The notes under the pieces were generated by a model, which had not been told where the DNA came from, searched no databases, and saw nothing but the letters and a program-made list of their open reading frames with translations. A stretch of 64,000 bases of DNA from Dyella solisilvae (GTDB lineage Bacteria > Pseudomonadota > Gammaproteobacteria > Xanthomonadales > Rhodanobacteraceae). Positions 17,868 to 25,352 of the stretch are shown here, piece by piece (position 1 is the first letter of the stretch; each line of letters starts with the position of its first letter). The stretch spans positions 1,400,824-1,464,823 of the forward strand of contig NZ_QQSY01000001.1 in the NCBI RefSeq assembly GCF_003351225.1, in the 5' to 3' direction. A program made the translations under genes and the position numbers.

Positions 17868-18733
17868 ATACCTTGGCCGGCCCGACGCCCCCGCCCGACA
17901 CGGTCCTCGAGGACATCGAGGTCGAGTTGTTCGTACGGGCGTTGAAGCTGCGCTATGGCTACGACTTCAGCCAGTACGCCCCCGCCTCGCTGAAGCGCCG
18001 CGTGCTGCAACTGGTGCAGGCCCAGCACGCCGATACGGTGAGCGCGATCACCGCGCGACTGCTGCACGAGCCGGATTTCCTGCCGGTGGTGCTGGAAGGG
18101 CTGTCGGTGCCGGTGTCGGAAATGTTTCGCGACCCGGACGTGTTCCGCGCGCTGCGCGAACAGGTCTTCCCCGTGCTGGCCTCCTACCCGCAGATCAACA
18201 TCTGGCAGGCCGGCTGCGCGCATGGGCAGGAGGTTTATTCGCTGGCGATCCTGCTGGAAGAGGCCGGGCTGTACGAACGCAGCCAGATCTACGCCACCGA
18301 CTTCAACGAAAGCGCGCTGAACCAGGCCCAGGAAGGCATTTACCCGGCCCGCGACGCGCAGCTGTGGTCACGCAATTACCTGGCCGCGGGCGGCAGCCAC
18401 TCTCTGGCGGACTACTACAGCGCGCGCTACGAACTGATCAAGCTCGACCAGCGGCTGCGAAGAAACGTGATCTTCGCCAATCACAACCTGGTCACCGACG
18501 AGGTGTTCTGCGAGGCGCACTTGGTGCTGTGCCGGAACGTACTGATCTATTTTTCCGATCCGTTGCAGGACCGCACGCTGGGACTGTTCCGCGACAGCCT
18601 GGTGCGTGGCGGCTTTCTTTGCCTGGGCACGCGCGAGAGCCTGGCCTTTGCGCCGTCGGCCGTCGACTTCACGCCGATGAACGCCGCCCTGCGCATCTAT
18701 CGCCTGGAGTCACGCAACGGGGGCGGTGGCTGA
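17864..18733 (+). CDS. CheR-type protein-glutamate methyltransferase
   Basis: 289-residue SAM-dependent methyltransferase of the CheR family. An N-terminal helical CheR_N part (FVRALKLRYGYDFSQYAPASLKRRV) is followed by the Rossmann domain with INIWQAGCAHGQEVYSLAILLEE (SAM-binding) and LVLCRNVLIYFSDPLQDRTL, both hallmark segments. The C-terminal FLCLGTRESL also fits. The start ATG overlaps the kinase stop; the end overlaps or abuts cheB. No chemoreceptor, CheA or CheW lies nearby, so the target may be the kinase or a protein encoded elsewhere. Confidence 0.93.
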   Translation: MNTLAGPTPPPDTVLEDIEVELFVRALKLRYGYDFSQYAPASLKRRVLQLVQAQHADTVSAITARLLHEPDFLPVVLEGLSVPVSEMFRDPDVFRALREQVFPVLASYPQINIWQAGCAHGQEVYSLAILLEEAGLYERSQIYATDFNESALNQAQEGIYPARDAQLWSRNYLAAGGSHSLADYYSARYELIKLDQRLRRNVIFANHNLVTDEVFCEAHLVLCRNVLIYFSDPLQDRTLGLFRDSLVRGGFLCLGTRESLAFAPSAVDFTPMNAALRIYRLESRNGGGG

Positions 18734-18734
18734 G

Positions 18735-19304
18735 ATGAATTCGCCACAGGCCATCGTGATCGGTTGTTCGGCGGGCGGACTGAACGCACTGGAGACGCTG
18801 TTCGCCGGGCTCGACCGCGCCCTGCCGCAGCCCATCGCCGTGTGCTGCCATACCGGCTCGGCCACGGTCGACCTGATGTGCGAGCTGCTCGGCCAGCATG
18901 CCACCCTGCGGGTGGTGGAGGCGCGCGAGCGTGCCTCGCTGGAGGGCGGTGTCATCCATATCGCCCCCAGCGGCTACCACCTGCTGGTCGAGGCCAGCCA
19001 TCGCTTCGCCCTGTCGGTGGACGAGCGCGTGAGTTTCGCCCGCCCCTCCATCGACGTGTTGTTTGACTCGGCGGCCGAAGCCTACCGCGACGGCCTGATC
19101 GGCGTACTGCTTACCGGCGCCAACCGCGACGGCGCGGAAGGCGTGGCGCGGATCCGCCACTGCGGCGGCGTCGCCATCGTGCAGGACCCGGCCGACGCCG
19201 CCGTCCCGGTGATGCCACAGGCCGCGCTGGAACTCGCAGGCGCCGACCATTGTCTGCCTCTCGCGGCCATCGCGCCGCTGCTCAATCGCCTCTGCCTGAC
19301 ATGA
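18735..19304 (+). CDS. CheB-type methylesterase (no receiver domain)
   Basis: 189-residue catalytic domain of CheB, hydrolysing glutamate methyl esters or deamidating glutamine. The triad is visible: Ser12 in VIGCSAGGLNALETL, His in AVCCHTGSATVD and Asp in LTGANRDGAEGV. GGVIHIAPSGYHLLVE and PSIDVLFDSAAEAY are family blocks. The usual N-terminal receiver domain is absent, as in many CheB paralogues in non-flagellar signalling units. The ATG at 18735 was preferred over a GTG at 18726. The stop overlaps the next start (ATGA). Confidence 0.92.
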   Translation: MNSPQAIVIGCSAGGLNALETLFAGLDRALPQPIAVCCHTGSATVDLMCELLGQHATLRVVEARERASLEGGVIHIAPSGYHLLVEASHRFALSVDERVSFARPSIDVLFDSAAEAYRDGLIGVLLTGANRDGAEGVARIRHCGGVAIVQDPADAAVPVMPQAALELAGADHCLPLAAIAPLLNRLCLT

Positions 19305-20296
19305 ACACGTTCGCTCCCAAGATTCTCGTCGTCGATGACACCCCGGCCAACCTGGTGGCCATGCGCCACCTGCTGGCCGACAGCGGCGCAGAGGTCTACG
19401 AAGCCAGCAGCGGCAATGCCGCGCTGGCGCTGTGCCTGGACCACGAGTTCGCCCTGATCCTGCTGGACGTGAACATGCCGGAGATGGACGGCTTTGAGGT
19501 CGCGTTCCTGATTGGCGAAGACGAGCGACTGCGCGACACGCCCATCATATTCGTCACCGCCGCCTACGCTGACGACATCAACCGCGTGCGCGGCTACCAC
19601 TTCGGCGCGGTGGATTACATCGCCAAACCGATCAACGACATGATCCTGCAGTCGAAGGTGCGCGTGTTCCTCGAGCTGTACAACGCGCGCGCGCAATTGA
19701 AGTCCGCCATGGCCGAGCTGTCGGAGAGCAACGAACAGCTGCAGGCGGAGATTTCCGAGCGGCTTCGCATCGAAGCGCAGATTCGCCATCAGGCCACGCA
19801 CGACATGCTCACCGGCCTGCCCAACCGCGTGTTGTTCCACGACCGCTTGCTCACCGCCATGCAGCGCGTGCCGCGCCATGGCCCGGGCTTCGCGCTGGCC
19901 CTGCTGGACATCGATGGCTTCAAGGCCGTGAACGACAACCGCGGCCACCCCGCCGGCGACGCCTTGCTGCGCACCGTGGCTGAACGGCTCACCGACGAAC
20001 TGCGCGCAAACGACACCGTCGCCCGCCTGGGCGGCGACGAATTCGCCCTGATCCTGGAAGACGTCGGCGACGTTCCCTCGCTGCTCCGGCGCTGCGAGCA
20101 GGTGTGCACCCTGCTGGCCAGTCCGTATGAGTTGGATGATCGCCATGGACCATTCGAGGCGCGCGTCAGCGCCAGCATTGGCGTGGCGCTGTGGAAAGGT
20201 GAAACCCAGGGCGACGAGGAGCTCATCCATGCCGCCGACCAGGCCCTCTACCAGGCCAAGGCCGAAGGCAAGAACCGCTGCGTGCTGGCCCGCTGA
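19301..20296 (+). CDS. Response regulator with GGDEF domain (diguanylate cyclase)
   Basis: 331 residues: receiver domain (about 8-120, phospho-acceptor Asp56 in LILLDVNMPEMDGF, Lys in YIAKPIND), a coiled linker (about 125-165) and a GGDEF domain with intact RLGGDEFALIL. A canonical inhibitory site, RAND, sits exactly five residues before GGDEF, so product inhibition by c-di-GMP is expected. The protein likely makes c-di-GMP when phosphorylated by the hybrid kinase. It is the last gene of the four-gene overlapping cassette and is convergent with the DUF4442 gene only three bases away. Confidence 0.94.
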   Translation: MNTFAPKILVVDDTPANLVAMRHLLADSGAEVYEASSGNAALALCLDHEFALILLDVNMPEMDGFEVAFLIGEDERLRDTPIIFVTAAYADDINRVRGYHFGAVDYIAKPINDMILQSKVRVFLELYNARAQLKSAMAELSESNEQLQAEISERLRIEAQIRHQATHDMLTGLPNRVLFHDRLLTAMQRVPRHGPGFALALLDIDGFKAVNDNRGHPAGDALLRTVAERLTDELRANDTVARLGGDEFALILEDVGDVPSLLRRCEQVCTLLASPYELDDRHGPFEARVSASIGVALWKGETQGDEELIHAADQALYQAKAEGKNRCVLAR

Positions 20297-20299
20297 GCG

Positions 20300-20770
20300 T
20301 CAGGCCGCCTTGCGCGGCGATACCCACATGTCGATGCGGGCGCGAAACACTTCCTCTCCCGTTCCATTGCGCACGCTGACCCGCACGGGCCAGGCGTAGC
20401 CGTTCGGGGCTTCGATCGCCGCACTTTCCGGAGTCGCTTCGGCGTGCATGGTCCCCTTGGCCTTGGCCAGGTATTCCACCGCCATGCCCTTGGGAATCCA
20501 GCGCATGCCGGGCGGAATCGTCACGTCCGTCATCATGCCGGCGGTGAGTTCGGCCACGTTGCACAGCGCGATCGCATGCACGGTACCGATGTGGTTGTGC
20601 ACGCGGCGTCGGTCACTGATATCCACCGCGCATCGCCCGGGCTCAAGCGCCATGAAGCGCGGTGCGATGGTGGCGAAGTAAGGAGCCTTCAAGCAGATCA
20701 GCCTGCCATACAACCAGCGGCCTCCCGGCAGGGAAACCAGCTTGCGATACAGGGACAGCGCCTCGCTCAT
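20300..20770 (-). CDS. DUF4442 hotdog-fold protein, thioesterase-like
   Basis: 156-residue protein resembling the DUF4442 branch of the hotdog superfamily. The conserved NHIGTVHAIALCNVAELTAGMM helix segment is the putative active-site region. WIPKGMAVEYLAKAKGTM and DMWVSPRKA fit the beta-sheet. Family members are proposed acyl-CoA thioesterases, not proven for this one. It lies on the same strand as fadE but separated from it by the repeat element at 20841-20990, so co-regulation is doubtful. Confidence 0.78.
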   Translation of the reverse strand: MSEALSLYRKLVSLPGGRWLYGRLICLKAPYFATIAPRFMALEPGRCAVDISDRRRVHNHIGTVHAIALCNVAELTAGMMTDVTIPPGMRWIPKGMAVEYLAKAKGTMHAEATPESAAIEAPNGYAWPVRVSVRNGTGEEVFRARIDMWVSPRKAA

Positions 20771-20840
20771 GCCAAGTCTCCCGCTGGGGCGGGGCGCGAG
20801 CCCCGTCGTGCTATGCCTCAGACCATCACAATTGCCCGAA

Positions 20841-20990
20841 CGTCATCCCAACGGAAGCTGGACAAGCGCGCAGCGCGCAGAACGCCCGCAGGGCGGCTCC
20901 GAAGGGGCGAGCGCAGCGAGTCATCCAGTGCCTTCGATGCCTGAGGAAGACCTTGAAGTCGCTGGGTCCCATCCTTCGCTGGGACGACGA
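20841..20990 (-). repeat. Dispersed inverted-repeat element, copy B (150 bp)
   Basis: On the minus strand it begins CGTCGTCCCAGCGAAGGATG and ends AGCTTCCGTTGGGATGACG. Its interior holds CACTGGATGACTCGCTGCGC and the stretch CCCTTCGGAGCCGCCCTGCG, matching copy A at 1697-1843 almost base for base. The two copies are about 19 kb apart and in opposite orientation. Confidence 0.75.
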
Positions 20991-20996
20991 GCCATT

Positions 20997-23468
20997 TCAG
21001 GCCGCGTCCGCCAGCTTCTTCTTGCGATCAGCCCGCGTCACCGCGGCGCGCAGTTCGGCCGCATCGAAATCATCCACCGCGATGAACTCGGCCACGCCGT
21101 CACGCACGCGCTTGAGCAACTCGAATTCGGCGGGGTTGATCACGCCCGCCTGCAGCGCCTCGGCAAGCTGGCCGTTGTAGTCGTGCGACTTGAACTGCCC
21201 CGCCTTCTGCGCCTTGCCAAACTTGCGCTCGACCGGCTCGGCGGCGATCACGTCCGGCAGCAAGGCGTTCATGCGGCCGATGGTGTTGTTAGCCGTCGGG
21301 GTGAGGTAAACCCATTCGGTGAGGCGATCGCGGGCTTCGCCCGGCGCGGTGATGATGGCGGCCACGCGACGACCCAGGCGATCCGACGGCGGCACCTCGC
21401 GACGACCGAACGGGAACACCAGCGCGCGCAGCAGCCACGACACCGGCCTCACCGGGAAGTTGCGGATGGCGCCGTCCAGGGCCATCTGCGTGCGCCACAT
21501 GCACTCGTGGAAGGCCCAGGCCAGCAGCGGACGATCCGCTTCCGGACGACCGGTATCCTCGTAGCGCTTCAGCATGGCGCTGGCGATGTACAGGTAGCTG
21601 AGCACGTCGCCCAGTCGCGCCGACAGCTTTTCCTTGAACTTCAGCTTGCCGCCCAGCACACCCATGAACGTGTCGGCGCACAGCGCCAATGCGGCGGAGT
21701 AGCGGTTGAGCTTGCGGTAGTAGCGGCGCACATAGGCATCGCCCGCCGTGTCGCCGATACGCGAACCGGTGATGCCCAGGGTGAACGCCCGCACCGCGTT
21801 GGAAATGCCAAAGCCGATGTGGCCAAACAGCGCGCGGTCGAAGGTCTTGAGTCGGTCTCCATAGTCGGCGATCGACAGCGACTGCATTTCCTTCAGCACG
21901 TAAGGATGGCAGCGGATCGCGCCCTGGCCGAAGATCATCAGGCTGCGCGTCATGATGTTGGCGCCTTCCACCGTGATGGCGATGGGCACGCCCTGCCAGG
22001 CGCGGCCGGCGTAGTTCTTCGGGCCCAGCTGCACGGCCTTGCCGCCATGCACGTCCATCGCATCACCGGCAATGGCGCGTCCCATTTCGGTGGCGTGGTA
22101 CTTGGCGATCGCCGACGGCACCGCCGGCTTCTCGCCACGATCCACCGCCGCAGCGGTAGCGCGCGACAGCGCGGCCGTGGCGTAGGTCAGGCCACCGATG
22201 CGGGCCAGCGCTTCTTCCACGCCCTCAAAGCGGGCGACCGACAGGCCGAACTGCTTGCGCATGCGTGCATAGGCGCCAGTCGCGGCGACCGCGGCGCGCA
22301 CGCCACCCGTCGCGTTGGACGGCAGCGAAATTGCGCGACCCACCGACAGGCACTCCACCAGCATGCGCCAGCCATGACCGGCCATGTGCGGCCCGCCGAT
22401 CAGCACCGACAGCGGCACGAACACGTCCTTGCCATGCAGCGGACCATTCTGGAACGGGATGTTGAGCGGGAAGTGGCGACGACCGATCTCCAGGCCCGGG
22501 GTCGAACGCGGCAGCAGCGCCAGCGTGATGCCGAGGTCTTCGGTGTCACCCAGCAGCTTCTCGGGGTCGTACAGGCGGAAGGCCAGGCCAACCACCGTGG
22601 CGATCGGCGCCAGCGTGATGTAGCGCTTGTCGAAGGTGAGCTTCATGCCCAGCGTCTCGACGCCGTCCACCATCTGCTTGCAGACGATGCCGAAATCGGT
22701 GATCGAGGTGGCGTCGGAGCCGGCATACGGGCCGGTCAGCGCGAAGCACGGGATCTCTTCGCCCACCGCCAGGCGCGGCAGGTAGTAATTCTTCTGTTCG
22801 TCGCTGCCGTAGTGCAGCAGCAGCTCGGCCGGACCCAGCGAGTTCGGCACTGCGACCGTGGAGGCCACCGTGGCCGACATGGTGGCCAGCTTCTGCAGAA
22901 CCGCCGAATGCGCCAGCGCCGAGAAGCCCAGGCCACCGTACTGCTTCGGGATGATCATGCCGAAGAACTTGTGCTTCTTGACGAAGGCCCAGACCTCGGG
23001 CGGCAGGTCGGCCAGCTCGTGGGTGATCTGCCAGTCGTCGATCATGCCGCACAGTTCTTCCACCGGGCCGTCCATGAAGGCCTGCTCTTCCACGCTCAGC
23101 TCCGGCTTGGGCTGCTTGAGCAGCTCATGCCAGTCGGGCTTGCCGGAGAACAACTCGCCCTCGAAGCCCACCGTGCCGGCTTCCAGCGCGGTCTGCTCGG
23201 TTTCGGAGAGCTTCGGTGTGACCTTGGTGAACATCTTCAGCAGCGGCGCGCTGATCTGCTTGCGGCGGAAGCCGTCCATCAGCAGCGGCACGGCGATGGC
23301 GAGCTCGATCACCAGCAGGATGAAGGTCGTCCACAGCGCGCCCGCCAGCAGACCGACCACGACAGTGGTGGCCACCGTGGCGATCGCCCACGTGCGCAGG
23401 CTGCTGCGATGGTAAGCACAGGCGCCAGTGGCAATGAGAGCCGCCAGCAGGGTCAGGATCACGGACAT
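20997..23468 (-). CDS. fadE: Acyl-CoA dehydrogenase, FadE type
   Basis: 823-residue large acyl-CoA dehydrogenase that performs the first step of fatty-acid beta-oxidation. Two N-terminal hydrophobic segments (about 1-60) are typical of FadE (814 residues in Escherichia coli) and attach it to the membrane. IPKQYGGLGFSALAHS and CFALTGPYAGSDATS are acyl-CoA dehydrogenase signatures; DVHGGKAVQLGPKNYAGRAW lies in the flavin domain. The ATG at 23468 follows GAGG at good spacing. Electrons would pass to the EtfBA and EtfQO proteins encoded at 54-63 kb. A hydrolase gene lies 43 bases upstream on the same strand. Confidence 0.95.
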   Translation of the reverse strand: MSVILTLLAALIATGACAYHRSSLRTWAIATVATTVVVGLLAGALWTTFILLVIELAIAVPLLMDGFRRKQISAPLLKMFTKVTPKLSETEQTALEAGTVGFEGELFSGKPDWHELLKQPKPELSVEEQAFMDGPVEELCGMIDDWQITHELADLPPEVWAFVKKHKFFGMIIPKQYGGLGFSALAHSAVLQKLATMSATVASTVAVPNSLGPAELLLHYGSDEQKNYYLPRLAVGEEIPCFALTGPYAGSDATSITDFGIVCKQMVDGVETLGMKLTFDKRYITLAPIATVVGLAFRLYDPEKLLGDTEDLGITLALLPRSTPGLEIGRRHFPLNIPFQNGPLHGKDVFVPLSVLIGGPHMAGHGWRMLVECLSVGRAISLPSNATGGVRAAVAATGAYARMRKQFGLSVARFEGVEEALARIGGLTYATAALSRATAAAVDRGEKPAVPSAIAKYHATEMGRAIAGDAMDVHGGKAVQLGPKNYAGRAWQGVPIAITVEGANIMTRSLMIFGQGAIRCHPYVLKEMQSLSIADYGDRLKTFDRALFGHIGFGISNAVRAFTLGITGSRIGDTAGDAYVRRYYRKLNRYSAALALCADTFMGVLGGKLKFKEKLSARLGDVLSYLYIASAMLKRYEDTGRPEADRPLLAWAFHECMWRTQMALDGAIRNFPVRPVSWLLRALVFPFGRREVPPSDRLGRRVAAIITAPGEARDRLTEWVYLTPTANNTIGRMNALLPDVIAAEPVERKFGKAQKAGQFKSHDYNGQLAEALQAGVINPAEFELLKRVRDGVAEFIAVDDFDAAELRAAVTRADRKKKLADAA

Positions 23469-23511
23469 CACTACACCTCGTTACGGATGACGACTGGGCT
23501 GATCAGGGAGT

Positions 23512-24411
23512 TCAAAGGGCGACCGCATCGCCGCGACCGGCGCCGGAAAGCCGGCCGACAAACCTTGCGATCTCGCGGGTGAATGCATCGTTGGCGTCAC
23601 CGGCCACCATGTGCGTCGCCCGCGGCAACTCCACATGCTCGGCGTGCGGCGCCAGCTTCAGGAATTCATCGACGGTGTCGCGCGACACGACATCGCTGCG
23701 CCCGCCGGAAAGCAGCAACACCGGCACGCGCACCTTGGCCGCGGAGGCCATCAGGCGTGGCTGATAACGTTCGCTCTCGCGCACGAGGTCGCCACCCAGC
23801 AGGGCCGGGTCCCAATGCCAGCGCAGGCGGCCGTCGCTGCCCTCGCGAAGGAGCGGTCGCAACTGGTCCTCGCTCTTGCGCCCGCCGCGGTGCGGCAGGT
23901 AGCGCGCAATCTCGTCGGCCACCTCGGCATAGCTGGCGAAACCATCAGGGTGGGCCTGCATGAAAGCCAGGATGCGTTCGACGCCGGCCGTCTCCCAGCG
24001 CGGCGTGATGTCCACCAGCACCAGGGCGCGGAATGCCTCCGGGTCGATCTCGCCCGCCAGCATCAGTCCCAGAAGGCCACCCATGGAGGCGCCCACCAGG
24101 ATCGGCCGGTGCAGTTCGGCGTGCGCCAACAGGCGCAGGTCGCCGATGAACTGCTCCATGTGGTACTCGCCACCGGCCACCCGGTCGCTCTCGCCATGCC
24201 CGCGCGCATCAAACGTCACGCAACGGTAGCCCTCCGCGGCTAGCGCGGTGGCCGCGCCGCGCCAGGCGCCGCGGGTCTGGCCAAAGCCATGGGCGAACAG
24301 CAGGGTCGGCACACCCGCGGGCTGCCGCACTTCCACGGCCAGCCCCAGGCCGTCGACGGCGGTCACGCGGGAAACAGTCTCTTCGGTAGTCGAAATCGTT
24401 ACCATACGCAT
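23512..24411 (-). CDS. Alpha/beta hydrolase
   Basis: 299-residue alpha/beta hydrolase. Visible are the oxyanion HGFGQTRGAWRG, the nucleophile elbow VGASMGGLLGLMLA (Ser), the acid near VLLLSGGRSDVVSRDTVDEF and the His in ELPRATHMVAGDANDAF. Substrate unknown; a lipid or acyl ester would fit its place before fadE. Starts at 24411 or 24405 (both ATG) are possible; neither has a Shine-Dalgarno, and a TTG lies further up. Both ATGs fall inside a palindrome shared with the divergent TetR gene, so it is probably under that repressor's control. Confidence 0.85.
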   Translation of the reverse strand: MRMVTISTTEETVSRVTAVDGLGLAVEVRQPAGVPTLLFAHGFGQTRGAWRGAATALAAEGYRCVTFDARGHGESDRVAGGEYHMEQFIGDLRLLAHAELHRPILVGASMGGLLGLMLAGEIDPEAFRALVLVDITPRWETAGVERILAFMQAHPDGFASYAEVADEIARYLPHRGGRKSEDQLRPLLREGSDGRLRWHWDPALLGGDLVRESERYQPRLMASAAKVRVPVLLLSGGRSDVVSRDTVDEFLKLAPHAEHVELPRATHMVAGDANDAFTREIARFVGRLSGAGRGDAVAL

Positions 24412-24419
24412 GAGTATGG
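24398..24419. promoter_or_regulatory. Candidate TetR operator (palindrome)
   Basis: CCATAC (24402-24407) and GTATGG (24414-24419) form an inverted repeat with a 6-base spacer. The sequence starts GTTACCATACGCATGAG. A very similar GTTACCATGCGCACATGA occurs at 24512-24528 over the start of the TetR gene. Both lie in the divergent promoter region. Confidence 0.5.
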
Positions 24420-24511
24420 ATTGCGGCAAACCGCCACGTCAATATGTCCTGCCCCGAGCCGACGCCCATGCGCCGGATGAGCTTCCCCATCCATACGGAC
24501 GCGCAGAGTGG

Positions 24512-24529
24512 GTTACCATGCGCACATGA
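24512..24529. promoter_or_regulatory. Second copy of candidate TetR operator motif
   Basis: GTTACCATGCGCACATGA repeats the left part of the palindrome at 24398-24419 and covers the start codon of the TetR-family gene, suggesting autoregulation. It is less palindromic than the first copy. Confidence 0.4.
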
Positions 24530-25104
24530 ATGTGAGCGCCAAACCCGAACGCACCCGCCTTTCCGCCGAGGATTGGGAAGACGCCGCCCTCAGACTGATC
24601 GCCGATCAGGGAGTTGGCGCCTTGGCCGTGGAGGCCCTGGCCCGTCAGTTGGGCGTCACCAAGGGCAGTTTCTACTGGCATTTCCGCACCCGCGAGGCGC
24701 TGCTACAGGCCGCGCTGGAGCGCTGGGAGCAATACGGCGAACGCGAAGTGATCGCGCAGATCGAGGCCATGCCCGACGTGCGTGCGCGCCTGCCGGAACT
24801 GTTCCGCCGCGTGGCGCATGAACTGGCGCCGCATCGAGTCTACGCCGCCCTGCTCAAGGCGCTGGACCACCCCCAGGTGGTGCCGGTGATGGCCCGCGTG
24901 TCGCAGCGGCGCATGGAATTTCTTACCTCCATCTACCGCGAGGCCGGCTTGGCGCCCGAAGAGGCGCTCAATCGCGCCCGTCTCACCTATGCCGCCTATG
25001 TGGGCTTCCTGCAGCTGAACTTCACGCTGGGCCTGCCCCGGATCAGCCACGAAGAGTTCGACGCCTACGTCGAGCACATGATCCGCACGCTGACGCCGGC
25101 GTAA
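24526..25104 (+). CDS. TetR/AcrR-family transcriptional regulator
   Basis: 192 residues. The N-terminal helix-turn-helix is clear: ALRLIADQGVGALAVEALARQLGVTKGSFYWHFRTREALL (about residues 20-60), with the typical GSFYWHF recognition segment. The C-terminal ligand domain has no recognisable effector signature. It is divergent from the hydrolase-fadE genes and probably represses them and itself, perhaps responding to an acyl-CoA or fatty acid; this is inferred from position. The ATG at 24526 was preferred over an upstream GTG at 24508. Confidence 0.9.
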   Translation: MNVSAKPERTRLSAEDWEDAALRLIADQGVGALAVEALARQLGVTKGSFYWHFRTREALLQAALERWEQYGEREVIAQIEAMPDVRARLPELFRRVAHELAPHRVYAALLKALDHPQVVPVMARVSQRRMEFLTSIYREAGLAPEEALNRARLTYAAYVGFLQLNFTLGLPRISHEEFDAYVEHMIRTLTPA

Positions 25105-25143
25105 GCGTCAGCGGACCCCGCTCAGCAAACACGCTGACACCAG

Positions 25144-25169
25144 AACGCCGCCTTCGGGCGGCGTTTTTT
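25144..25169 (+). terminator. Rho-independent terminator
   Basis: AACGCCGCC (25144-25152), TTCG loop, GGCGGCGTT (25157-25165) and four further T residues. It ends the TetR gene before the pckG leader. Confidence 0.9.
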
Positions 25170-25352
25170 GTGCCCGAACCGACTGGTAGCCCACTCCGGA
25201 AAGTGGTCTGCACACCCCCTTCTAACTACCGGGTCGGGCAACGATTTCTGGTGCAACCAATTGCCTTTTGCTGCATCACAACTTGCCATGCCAGTGCTCG
25301 CAAGTTACCGTTTTCGTTCTTTTTTGGCTCAAGACCAGAAGTGAGGAACGTG

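Noticed and set aside
20742-23582. Very long forward open frame of about 946 codons opposite fadE
   Set aside because: It is the antisense shadow of the well-conserved fadE gene, rich in Arg, His, Gln and Ala; similar long antisense frames oppose several other genes here (for example opposite sdaA at 211-1527).
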